This document shows, one piece after another, positions 1 through 11,058 of a DNA stretch of 64,000 nt. Below the pieces are notes generated by a model. That model searched no databases, was not told the DNA's origin, and worked only from the letters and a program-made list of their open reading frames with translations. The position numbers were made by a program, and so were the translations under genes. Position 1 is the first letter of the stretch. Each line of letters starts with the position of its first letter. Source of the stretch: Rotaria sp. Silwood1 (taxonomy: Eukaryota; Rotifera; Eurotatoria; Philodinida; Philodinidae); contig CAJNOP010000014.1 of the NCBI GenBank assembly GCA_905250075.1, positions 1,524,991 to 1,588,990 of the forward strand, in the 5' to 3' direction.

Positions 1-402
1 TCGAGCTGTTAATGCTGCTGATTTAACACCACTATAGGCATAATTTGTTATATTATCAAAAAATTCTATATATAAATAACATATTTAGAAACATTTTTCG
101 TTTTTTTCCTTATATTTTTCATTAAATTACCTTGTCGAATAAGTCGTTCACGTTTTATTTTTGGTCTTGATAAATCTTCAAGCCGTGCTGAACAAGATTT
201 AGCACGTAATGTAGTAAATGGAATACCAGAAAAACGTGAACATGGACGACGTGACCATGGATGAACCGAATACATATCATTATAATAACTATTTCTTGAA
301 AAAACCGAATGATGTGTATCCATAAAATCGAAATGTCGTCCTGAATAACTACTCATACGTGATGTTTGAGTTGAATGTCCGTGACTTTGTAATCGTTCGT
401 CG
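1..402 (-). CDS. THEG-repeat-like protein, partial gene (runs off left edge)
   Basis: One clear minus-strand exon at 402..131 is bounded by an acceptor (tattacag) and a donor (CAAG|GTAATT). It encodes about 90 residues rich in S, R, H and Y and ends with ARLEDLSRPKIKRERLIRQG. The core R-x-E-x-L-x-x-P-K is the pattern of THEG (sperm microtubule-associated) repeats, in which similar short units recur. A following exon may begin near position 17 (AALTAR, the start of another such unit) and would continue outside the window. No start codon was identified; the upstream exon is not recognised. If the assignment is right, this is a structural protein of ciliary or sperm microtubules. The repeat motif is short, so the family call is tentative, but the exon itself is well supported. 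Confidence 0.45.
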
Positions 403-1126
403 CTGTAATAAAATGAAAGATTAATATAAAGCATACTATTTTTATTGATTACCTCATTTTTTGTTTAATTATAAAATATATAAATTTTATAAAATATTTC
501 TTGATTATTTTCGAATTGCTTACAAACACTCGCTCAACAACACAAATAACATGTGAAAAAAAGAAATAACAACCATTTAAATATAAAACAATATTTTTCT
601 TTATGTTCGTTTTTTTTTTGTTCTTTACTAATTCCATTTATGCAATGTGACATTTGCAATTGGTGATCATCTCTAGGCTATCAGACGGAAATTCTTGTTT
701 GGAGTATGTCGTTTCCGGTATTCATTGATGTTTGAACTCTATCATCAGAATTTTCTCTTGAGAATTATTTTTCATTACCAGCATATTTATGTTTTTCAAT
801 TTTCAACAAGTAAAAGTCTGTAAAGAAACAATTGCATTGTATATGAAAAAAAAAGAAAATATGACAAGTTAGACTAGTTATATTTTTTCATCCTGACTAA
901 ACTGATTATATTTCGTCATTCCATCCATCTATCTATTTATTAATTCGTCTCGTTCTCTAGTATATTTTTTTCTATCTTTAGTTTGGATCGGCATGCAATG
1001 CAAGTGCGAACAGATGAATAGAAAGTCTAATCTAATTTATTCTTATCGATCTAAGAAAAGAAAAGAAGAAAAAAAAAGAAAATCTCTTCCATTTGTTCAT
1101 ATTTTGACTTTTGATTATTATCAGAC
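403..1126. other. intergenic, no gene seen
   Basis: AT-rich spacer between the divergent THEG-like gene (minus) and the glutamate receptor (plus). It presumably holds the 5' end of the minus gene and the receptor promoter, but I could not define either. Long A and T runs occur, and I see no coding pattern. Confidence 0.4.
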
Positions 1127-1138
1127 AGAAAAAAAAAC

Positions 1139-4100
1139 ATGTTTCTTAACTATCTTCTACTTTTTTTTCCAATGACATTTTTTACATATTCTCAAACGCC
1201 TATTAATATTGCAATTATTGATGACAATCATTATCCCACAGGATTTCTCAATATCGTCATACCAAACGTAACATTTTGTAATTATTATGGTTTAATATTA
1301 CGAACTCAATGGATTAATTCACCATATTCATTAACTGATCTTATCGATCAACTTGAATCACAAGTAAATCAAACAAATATTTATTTATCACGTACAAGTA
1401 AATTTTCAACAAAATTAGTTCAAGATTTTTGTCAAACATATCGTATACCATTTGTTAGTATGCATTCATTTGGAAGTATAACAACAACGTTTGTATTCTA
1501 AATTTATTTATTAATTAAATTTTTCTTTTGTTTTCTTATAATTTTCTTTTCAGATCATTTAATTATGAATATTCTGTTATGCCTCATATTCTTCGTGTAT
1601 TAATAAGTTATTTAAAATATCATCATGTACAAAATGCTGCATATATTTATGATAATAATGAAGCAACACATCATATATATGAATTAATTCAATTAATGAA
1701 TAATGATGAATATTTTAATGATTTTTCATTAAATATAAGAACAGCACGTTATCAAGATGTTTATTCATTATTATATAGTATTGAAATTCATTCGATTAAT
1801 AAAGAACGACGAGCAAAATATATTTTACTTGATTTTGAATCATCTTTAGATTATGAAAGAATGTTTAATAAAATTTCACATATGGGTTCGTATAAAATAC
1901 TTATGTTTTTTTTTCTACTAGTAAACACAATAAATTCACAGTATAATTTAGTTGTATGTAAAACTTAAAAACTATAAACCTTTAATATATTTTTGTTTTG
2001 CTCGAAGATTCAGAAATTGTTGTATCTCTATTATTTCCAAAACTTTTTATCTTTGAAATGTTATTTTGTGTCTTAATATTTATTTTGACATGAGATATAG
2101 ACAACAAAGACTGATCCTTCTTCGAATTTAATTGAAAATCGATCATATTTGTAGCAAAGGATAAGCTCATCAGTAGGCATAAAAATCGACATTATAAATC
2201 GTAAAAATTCTCGTTGGGTCAGATGTATTCAAATGTCAATCTGAAATTCTCTGTGACTCTTCATATGATATATTTAATTTTCTTTTATTTTGGAACAGTT
2301 TAATACTTTGAAAAAACTCACAAAAAATTGATCATTGGTTTAGCGAAGCACATTTTTTATAGAATAATGAAAAAGCTTAAGTCAAGAAACGGGCACCGAA
2401 GTTTCACATGCTCTTTCAAGCACAAAAAAAAGCATTAGGCTACAATAAAGTTCCAACAAAGAATCTAGGTTGCGCGATCAGAAAAATATAAGTGAAAAAA
2501 AAGGCAGAGAAAAAAAATTTACAATTTGTCTTTTTCTGAAAAGAAAACATCTTTGTTACAAAACTTGAGTGCAAGTTATCCTTCTATGCGTTTATTTTAA
2601 TATTAATGATTCTGTGAAAGTGAACTTTTTTGTGTCATATGTATTTTCGAGCCTATCACATGTCTAAAAGATTATCAACTCTTATTAATTTAAGATTTAT
2701 TAAATATAATAAATGAACTTCTTTTTTCACATGTTCTAATGATACTAAGACTAAAATCGTAGCAAGTTGTTTGAATCAGTTATTTTTAAGTATTGATAAA
2801 CAGAAGATTTTTACTCAGATTAATAGTATAATCATTTGCACACATTGGAAGATGCTCCTTGAAGAAATGAAGCAAAAGACACCTTAAAAGATCCTCCTAA
2901 AAGTTCAAATTTTTTAAACAATGTCTGTAATTTATTGATTTTTTTAGCATTTATGTGCATAATAATATCTAAGTTTAGTAGGGACAATATTTTACTTTCG
3001 TCGTCATAATGACATGTCAGTTACGAACAGATGATAGGAAAAGACAGCCTATCAGAACGGGGATTTCTCTATTGAAAACATATTTTGGAGTCACTTAAGT
3101 AATCTTCTACGGCATATTCTGAAAAAATTTTCTAGCTTCTTTATATATTGTATATTGGCATGTGTTAAACATAAAGAGATGTTTTCAAAATAAGAATATA
3201 TTCGGTAAAATCTCATTATGTATTACTTAAAAGGTTTTTCATTTATTTACTTTCTTCTGGAAAATCAGCAATATTTTCATTAAATAAGTCAACGAATTCA
3301 TAATGAAAGAAACATGTCAAGATTTGTTTTATGAATTATTCTTTCTAAGTATGAGTACACATTTGTTTTAGCAAAAAGATCTATAGACATTTTTTGAAGC
3401 AGACGTAAACAAGAACATATAATGTGTATTCAATAGCTGTTTTTAACCAGATCACTATGTGCATTGAACAGTGTAGGGACGAAAAAATATGATCTTTCGC
3501 CACAGAGATTGTGCTAATTGCTTGTTTTTTTAGGTCTTACAAGTGATTTATACTATTATGTAATGCTCTCAACTTTTGATACTTGTTTATGGATGAAAAC
3601 TATGAATTTTACTGGTCGTTTAATTTATTTTGATTATCAAGAACGTGATTGTACATTTGATTATCAACAATCTTCTAACTTAAACGAAAAATCTTCATTA
3701 TCATCAAAATCTAAACATCATTCATCATATTATCGATCAACACTATCATTACGTAGTGATCATGATCTTTATAACTTATCAAATTCTACTCAATTAATCA
3801 CAAATAATTCATCATTATCATCAAATGTATCGAATGATACAGATATAAAACTCAATTCATGTAATAATAAAATTAATAGAAATCATGAATATTTTTCATA
3901 TTCATATTTTCTATCACAATTACCTAAAACTTATCAATTATATTCGCGTTCATTATTTAATTCATTAAATTTAATTATAAACATTCTTAAGACAAACATA
4001 ATTGACTGTAAAACTTTACGTATAAATGGAATAGAAAAGAAATCAATGAATTTAAATATAACTGATGTTAATATATATTCAATAAAAAAATCAAGTTCTA

Positions 4101-6721
4101 ATTTATTGAAAGGACAAATTGAACTTATTGGTAAATATTCAAGTATTCATGATGAATATCAATCATGTCATACAAATAAACGTAAAGATTTAACACGCAT
4201 TCAAATAGGATCATCATCATCAAAAATTTATTATATAACAAGTTTATTTGATGAACCATTTCTTATGTTACGTAATCGAACAACATATCCTACAAATTAT
4301 AATGAACCAGATATTGATTTAAAAAAATTACGTGGTCATGTATTTGATTTTCATGAATTAGACGGATTTTGTTTGAATTTAGCTGAAAAAGTTTGTTCAA
4401 TTTTAAATATTACATGTAAATTTCGTATTGTTCAAGATGGTGGTTTTGGAAGTAAAAATCCTACAACAGGCACTTGGGATGGTGAGAAATATAGAAAAAT
4501 CTTTGTATAGATCATTAATTTTAACTTAATTCTTTTCTTTTATTTGTTAAGGAATGGTTGGTGAAGTTGTATCTCGAGTAGCTGATATGGCTATTGCTCC
4601 ATTAACTATTAGTCAAAAACGAATGGAAGTTGTCGAATTTAGTAAACCTTTTATGAATCTTGGCATTTCTATCATGGTATGATTTATTGTATAATTGATG
4701 AATTTTCATACGAATATTTAACTATGGATGTCACACAAATTTTTAAATGTTTTTGGAGCACCCATATTATTTTAAACAGTTTTTGGAAAAATGAACTTAT
4801 AAGATGAAGATTTCTTCTGTTGATACTATAATTTTTGAGAGTTTTCAAATTCTATTTTTCGAAGGAAAATAGTGAATGAAAGGACAGGGATGTGTAGTTT
4901 CAGATTATTGAATTTTTATAGAGTTGGTGTTTCAATATTGTAGCAAAGGCGAATATTAGTGTAGTCAGTTCTTGAATGATTCTTGCGAATTGATCGATTT
5001 ATTTTTTTTCTATAGATTCGAAAACCTGATGCAGAAAAAGCGGGTGTATTTTCATTTATGAATCCTGTTTCAATGGAAATTTGGTTATGTTTTTCATTAG
5101 CTTATTTTGCTGTGAGTGTTGTCTTATTTCTTACATCACGTGTTGTTAATTCTGGTTGGCGTCGACGTGTTGTTCGACGACCATCTTATCGTTCATATTC
5201 ATATCCAAAAAGTCTTAATGATAGACGTAAAAGTCAAATACAACTACAACGTCAAAAACAAAATTCAAATGAATCACTACATTCATCTGAAATACCTGTC
5301 ACACTAGCACCACCATCACCGAGCTTACCAACTCGACGTCGACATCATTATCAAACACCAAATAATATCCCTATTCTATTAAATGATAAAATAAAAACAA
5401 AAAACCAAAAAGATGAAGATTTAAAAAAAAATGATGTTCATTTATTTGGTATTTCAAATGCATTATTTTTTTCATTTGCTTCATTTATGAGACAATCAAT
5501 TAATCTCGTACCGAAATCATTATCAGGTCGTGTTGCTGCAACATCATGGTGGTATTTTTCATTAATTTTTATTTCATCTTATACAGCTAATCTTGTCGCT
5601 TTTCTAACTGTGGAAAAATTAATTCCACCTATTGATAGTGTAGAAGCTCTCGGTAAGCAAAATAAATCATGTAACTGTTTGATTGTTTATATTACTATGT
5701 ATCCAAGATTATAGATATATACAGTACATATGTATTGCACTACTGAGCAAGAAAAATAATAAATTTTATAAAGTTTTGTTATCTTAAATTTATTTAGCTA
5801 AACAAGAAGATATTAAGTATGGATCAGTAAGAAATGGAACAACAGCAGCTTTTTTCGAAAAATCAAATGTGTCTGTTTTTCAACATATGTGGGTAGTTAT
5901 GCAAAGAAGTTCATCTGAAGTATTGGTTGGAACAAATGATGAAGGTGTTGCTAAAGTTCGAAATTCGAAAGGAAAATATGCATTTTTTATTGAGTAAATT
6001 TTTGTTAGACTTGCGGAAAATTATTATAATAGATAATTGAAAAATTTCAGATCAACAAAAAATGAATATGTTAATGAACGATGGCCATGTGATACAATGA
6101 AAGTTGGTTCAGATTTAGATGCTAAAGGTTATGGAATTGCGACCAGGTTAGGTTCAGATTTAAGTGAAGCAATTAATATCATTGTAACAAATCTTCGAGA
6201 ATCAGGTTTTATGGATAAACTAAAACAGCGTTGGTGGTATGTTTGAATTTTTATATTAGTATAATTAGAGCATTTTTTTTTTGTTTTGCAATTTGAAAGG
6301 TTTGAACGTTCAGAATGTTCACAATCGACCAAAGATAAACGTTTTAGTAAATTAAGCCTGTCTAGTGTAACCGGTCTTTTTTATATATTTCTATTTGGTA
6401 TTATTCTATCGTGTGTTATTGCTTTTACGGAATTTCTTATCACAGCTAAAGCCGAATCAGAACAATTACAAATTGATTTTCGAGAAATTCTTCGTATTAA
6501 AATGATCGAGTATGTTATTCTATTAATTTTCCGTAGAAATTTTTCTCTATTGGAAAAAAATTTATCCTAGGAATCTTGTTGGTGTTACAATTAATGCTCA
6601 ACGACAATTGGAATTTGGTCGTATTGACCATGAATGTAATTATTATTATCAAAATGAAGAAGATGAAATTATTGAACATTATACACAATATCAACTGCAT
6701 AAACAACATAGTGATGTTTAA
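1139..6721 (+). CDS. AMPA/kainate-type ionotropic glutamate receptor subunit
   Basis: Ligand-gated cation channel of the plasma membrane. Nine exons, all phase-consistent: 1139-1488, 1554-1885, 3534-4481, 4552-4676, 5016-5652, 5798-5993, 6053-6236, 6300-6509, 6571-6721. Order seen: signal peptide, amino-terminal domain, S1 glutamate-binding lobe ([17 protein letters not shown] with the T and R that bind the ligand alpha-carboxylate, [14 protein letters not shown]), M1, pore loop ([12 protein letters not shown]), M3 with [15 protein letters not shown]2 lobe ([17 protein letters not shown] with the binding glutamate; [19 protein letters not shown]), and M4. Arginine (AGA, 5490-5492) sits at the Q/R site. 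A Ser/Asn-rich insert (about 3660-3900) and a long basic M1-pore linker are unusual. The C terminus is HSDV, a class I PDZ ligand. Intron 2 is 1.65 kb. A splice-acceptor AG lies 10 nt before the ATG. AMPA versus kainate subtype is not settled. Confidence 0.93.
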
Positions 6722-6815
6722 TGAGTTAAAAAGAACATCTTGTTGTATAGATAGATGATAATGAATATTTCTGTTGCATATATCATATTTGCTATATTGT
6801 ATTATGTATTAAAAG

Positions 6816-6821
6816 AATAAA
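6816..6821 (+). terminator. AATAAA polyadenylation signal of the glutamate receptor
   Basis: AATAAA lies 95 nt after the receptor stop codon. A minus-strand AATAAA (6858..6853) for the TIL gene lies only about 32 nt away, so the two convergent transcripts probably end within a few tens of bases of each other. Confidence 0.55.
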
Positions 6822-6927
6822 TATTTTTCTTTGTGTTTAATACATGAAGTTTTTTATTTAAAACCTCTCAAGTTTGAAATATAGGTTTCATTTTCAAAAG
6901 CGTAAGCATTAGAAATAAAACATATTG

Positions 6928-7906
6928 TCAATTATCTTCTGGGCATGGTGTTGGACATTTATCACGATGAATGCAAGGACTACCAGTATTATTATCCTGT
7001 CGAACATAATCTGAGCAAGCACAGCAACATCCAGTAACATATTGTAGTGTACAAATTTGAGGTCTTTGTTTACACGTTTCAACACAAGCTGAACCACAAG
7101 TTTGATATTTTTCGTTTTTACGACAGCATTGATCAGGTGCAACACATTGACCATTATCTGCTCGATAATATCCTTGCTTGCAGAAACATCCTGAACGACA
7201 TAATAAAATGCAAAATTTAAGTGGTTTTGGTAATGGATAATGTAAATAGCCACAAGTAGAAGCACAAGCTGAACCACATGTTTTATATTCTTCATTAACA
7301 CCACATACATACTGGTACATCACTTCAACTTTTGCATTCTTCATGTTTGATACAAGGACTCACAGTAGCATTTGATTGACGTACATATCCGGTTAACCTG
7401 AATTTGGTCGAAAAATAAAAATGTCGAAAGGAAAAATGTCGAAAACAAAAATGTCGAAACAGAAATAAGAATGGAAGGCGAGGGCATAAGAGTGAGAGTG
7501 AGGGCGAGGGAGATCTCCACTTCCATTTACTTTCATTTTCTACATTTCTACCTTGCGACATATGTGTTATTATGGTTTTCGACATTTTCTATTTTCGACA
7601 TTTTTCCTTTCGACATTTTGACTTTCGGCATTATTCAGGTGAATCACATATCCATCCATGCAACAACATCCGACTTTGATCATTGCAGGACAAATTTTCG
7701 GTTTGAATGTACATGTTTCAATACATATTGAACCAGACATGTATTTTTCGTTTAGACCACATTTGACTAATGTCGTCAGTGAATCTATGAAAAATAATAA
7801 TCCATTATCAAAGACAGAATATATTTGAATATCCTTTACTTATTGATTGATCAAAACTGGCGATAGGTAATAATAATGTCATAACAATATGTAAAATCGA
7901 CATCAT
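6928..7906 (-). pseudogene. secreted TIL-domain (trypsin-inhibitor-like) cysteine-rich protein, disrupted
   Basis: Exon 1 (7906..7840) encodes a signal peptide (MMSILHIVMTLLLPIAS). A 55 bp intron follows, then three TIL modules. Module 1 (7784 onward) has KCGLNEKYMSGSICIETC and GCCCMDGY; module 2 has NEEYKTCGSACASTC and GCFCKQGYYRADNGQC; module 3 has NEKYQTCGSACVETC and ends near the stop at 6928. TIL modules normally act as extracellular serine-protease inhibitors. Two lesions are visible. A 255 bp inverted-repeat element splits module 1 right after the codons for GY. Then, after the last cysteine of module 1 (HEEC), the reading frame shifts by one base in an A-run (around 7338) before module 2. 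Using the GT and AG at the insert ends as an intron does not restore the frame. Modules 2 and 3 could still be made only from another start. Either a recent pseudogene or one allele of a broken copy. Confidence 0.72.
7383..7653. mobile_element. short inverted-repeat transposable element (MITE) with 8 bp target-site duplication
   Basis: The direct repeat ACATATCC occurs at 7383-7390 and again at 7646-7653, flanking a 255 bp insert (7391-7645). The insert ends are imperfect inverted repeats: left GGTTAACCTGAATTTGGTCG and right (complement) GATTCACCTGAATAATGCCG, with about 17 of 24 positions matching. Both arms carry several copies of a short TGTCGAAA-type unit in opposite orientation. There is no coding capacity. 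The 8 bp duplication fits hAT or Merlin-like transposases; the class is not certain. It interrupts the first TIL module of the surrounding gene. Confidence 0.8.
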
Positions 7907-7924
7907 CGTTAGTGTTTGATTCAC

Positions 7925-9938
7925 TTGAAGTTTGAAACGAATAAATTCTATTCTAATGTTTTACTATATATATATGTGTACATATTCTTTTCATAGACAT
8001 CCAATGAATAGTATATATAAAACACATTAAGAAGATGTAAATTACATTGGTTAGATGTCATGAACAAAGATCTAACACAGATCTATGAATAACTCATTGT
8101 GCGACAATAAAAGGTACCGAAATAACAAAAATAGATTTGATGGAGTACAGGTACCTGGTATGTAGACATCTAATAGGTCATCTAAAAGACCTAATATATT
8201 TTGAAAACATCATATGATTTATTTGGTTCATTGTACATTTTTTGTAACTGCAAGTGAGTTTTACCTACAAGTAAGACAATAACATTGAATAGATCAAAAG
8301 AAGTGCAAAACTCGTAAATATACTAACAGAGCACAGAGTGTGATTTGAGTAGAGAATTTTATTTTCAACATTCCAAACAAAATAACAGAAAAATAAAGTT
8401 AATAATAAGCCTAGTTAAACAATTTAGGGAGCCATTGTATATCATTAAACTTCTAGCGAAATATAATATTAATTAATCGTGAATCATTTCATGAATTTCT
8501 AGTATGTTTCAAATGAAAATAAGTTTATAGCTATCTATATCAATTCAAACTTGGCTTATCAAACGAAAAATAATTTGCTAAAAACGAAGATTTATTTTTT
8601 TTTACAAAGCTTGACTAAAGGTATACAGAGATGAGAAATTCGAATCTGTAAATAGTTTCTGAGACTCAAAAGTAGGAAAAACCGATTACAGATTCGGATT
8701 CTTCGGTCTCGATTAACTGTGGTCAAACTTTATTAAAAAACTATGATGTCTCTTCCCTATTTTCGATAGAAAAACCGCTCATGTTCATATGAGCACTCAT
8801 GATCATCAGCTGTGCATATTGAACCGATGTGGTGGTATGTATCGGCCACCTGTAATTGAATGCTGGTCACATATACAGCTTATAATCGCTTATCAGCAAT
8901 ATTTGTCACGGTCTGTGATCATCGTTTGCAGGCCGTTTGTAAGTGATATTTTACGATATGTTCCAAATTTGATTAGTTGACTTCTTTTTATGAGAATATT
9001 CTAAAAGAAATATCCGTAAAATGGCACTGGACAATGAAGAAAATCAGAATACGGTAAAATTTGAAATGATTAAAAAATAAACTGAGAAGAAAAACAACTG
9101 ATTGAATGAGTTGTAGACAAGATGAAATTTGATTAGCATATATTTTCGAAAAAACGGCACCGGAGACTATTAGAACCATATCCAAGCATTTGGAGCTATT
9201 TGAATAGTTGTGAATGAGTTTCTTCTCTTTGTGCTTCGCTTTGCTGCGGAGAATATTTCGATAACTTTGCTCCATAACTTAACATGTTGGTATATTTATT
9301 CATTCTTTGAAAACCTCAATGCAACATACTTTAATAATTTCTTTCATTTGTGAAGAAAGTCTGAGATGAAAGATAAAGATAGTGAAAAAACGTTTTCTAT
9401 GCAAGTTATCTGAAAATCATCAGTATGAATGGTAGTAAGTGGAGAGGCAAAGAATCACAAACTAATGACGTATATATAACTCAAATACAATAGACATACT
9501 CGCATGTAAACACAGAACGCAGATGAGCGCAGTTTTTTTCTTTTCTCTATCATTAATAGCAACAGAAAAGAGCATAAAGTACAAATATAAGCTGTTGTAA
9601 TCGTCGTTTCATTCATTATACGGTCGATAGCGTAGTTAAAAAAGTAGAAAGAACATGGCTGTACACGTATTTCTTATTTTGAATTATGTATTATGTGTAT
9701 CTAGTTCGCAAATATCATCAACGTTGATTGGATATCATTCAATAATCCTTTACTTCTACTAACCGATTTGATGATCATGGACACACTTTACTATTCAGCT
9801 ACTTTTTCATTAAATTTTTCGGAAAATATAAAATTTTTTCTACCAATTCTGATACTAATAAAATCGTACTTAGTACTATATCAGCCTCGTACTATTATTA
9901 GTATTCGTTTATTATTAAGTCTTAAATTGTCTTCATTT
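7925..9938. other. 2 kb spacer without recognisable gene
   Basis: Lies between the 5' end of the TIL gene and the ubiquitin-like gene. Contains a short TA-repeat (around 7963-7975) and small open frames without family features or splice structure. No RNA gene recognised by eye. Confidence 0.4.
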
Positions 9939-9978
9939 TAGATAATAACATTCAATAGAAATTTTATATTTCATCGAC

Positions 9979-10602
9979 ATGTCAACAGAAAACCGTGTTA
10001 CTCTTTTGTTGATGAATGATTTAAACTGTTTCCAACCTTTGAGTCAATCAGATTCGATTGGACAATTATTCCATTCATTACTTCATAGTAGAACCACTAT
10101 TGATCAGTGGGTAAAACAGACGGCTTCCATTGTAATACCGCCATCATTCAATGAGTTAAAAGCAATAATTAAAGACCAGTTTCATCTGGATGAAAACGCA
10201 ATTATTATTGCTCGATTCTGTAGAGATGGAATTGAATTACGAGATGAAACATATTGTTTATTGAATAAAGAAGAGTGCCCACTATCCGATGTAATCAATG
10301 TTTACAGTATGAAAAATCTAATAAATGATGATGAACAAGATCAAAATTCTTATCGTTATCGTAGCGCTGAACTAAGAATTGTCACATTAGACAGACAGGT
10401 TTACTATATTAAAGTATGCTGGATTTGGTCATTTCTTGAACTTAAACTCTCATTGAAACAAGAATGGCCATTATTATCAGACACTAGTGTGAATGATATT
10501 CATCTTCTATATGCTGGTTCTGAAAAGAAAAATGATCGAATGTTGTGTAGAGTTGGACTTGGAGCAGGAAGTACATTATATTGTATTGTGCGAAAACGAT
10601 GA
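9979..10602 (+). CDS. small intronless protein with a C-terminal ubiquitin-like fold
   Basis: Single-exon frame of 207 residues. The C-terminal part (about residues 130-207) reads as a beta-grasp ubiquitin-like domain: AELRIVTLDRQVYYIKV as the first hairpin, then an amphipathic helix (SFLELKLSLKQEW), then NDIHLLYAGSEKKNDRML and GAGSTLYCIVRKR, which match the ubiquitin pattern of an I-Y-A-G-x-x-L-x-D-x-x-T-L strand and a final S-T-L-x-x-x-x-R strand. The N-terminal 120 residues may be a second, weaker copy of the same fold (SFNELKAIIKDQF followed by a short acidic loop). There is no terminal di-glycine, so conjugation is unlikely; a binding or adaptor role is inferred. A consensus acceptor (cttcattttag) lies 37 nt before the ATG. 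Confidence 0.6.
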   Translation: MSTENRVTLLLMNDLNCFQPLSQSDSIGQLFHSLLHSRTTIDQWVKQTASIVIPPSFNELKAIIKDQFHLDENAIIIARFCRDGIELRDETYCLLNKEECPLSDVINVYSMKNLINDDEQDQNSYRYRSAELRIVTLDRQVYYIKVCWIWSFLELKLSLKQEWPLLSDTSVNDIHLLYAGSEKKNDRMLCRVGLGAGSTLYCIVRKR

Positions 10603-11058
10603 AGAACTTCTTTCTTTTAGATAGATTATCAAATAATAAAATTTGTTTGATTGTTTCAAACGAAGAAGAAATGAATCAAAACGTTGTTAGTTAGACTCTA
10701 CCTTCAAAGAATTATTCTCGATTTGTCTTTCAATTTTCATAGGGTTCAAAGTTCACTTTTCGTTTTATTATAGAAAACTCGTTGACTTAAAAGTCGATTT
10801 TCGGTTCATCTTTAGAGGTCATTGAAATTAAGAATATTATATAATGCATAGAATTGTAATTGTTTGTAAGGCACTTACTGAATGAGTACGAGCAGTTTAC
10901 AAATTATTATTTTAAGTTAAAAATCATATTTATTTAGTCAGTAGATTTGATTACTTGGTGTATTTTGCAATACAATTCAGTATTTATTTTTATTATGTAT
11001 GAAAGCGAGAATATAATAATGATTGTGAAAGATGTAAAGAAAAAAGAACGTCACATAA
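10603..11058. other. intergenic, 3' flanks of convergent genes
   Basis: Holds the 3' ends of the ubiquitin-like gene and of the methyltransferase remnant. An AATAAA occurs about 34 nt after the 10602 stop. Nothing else recognised. Confidence 0.4.

Noticed and set aside
7391-7645. The MITE acting as a spliced intron
   Set aside because: GT and AG near its ends exist, but the join shifts the frame and stops, so it does not rebuild the TIL module.
6928-7906. TIL-domain protein as a venom toxin
   Set aside because: TIL modules are widespread secreted protease inhibitors; nothing here points to a toxin, and the gene is broken.
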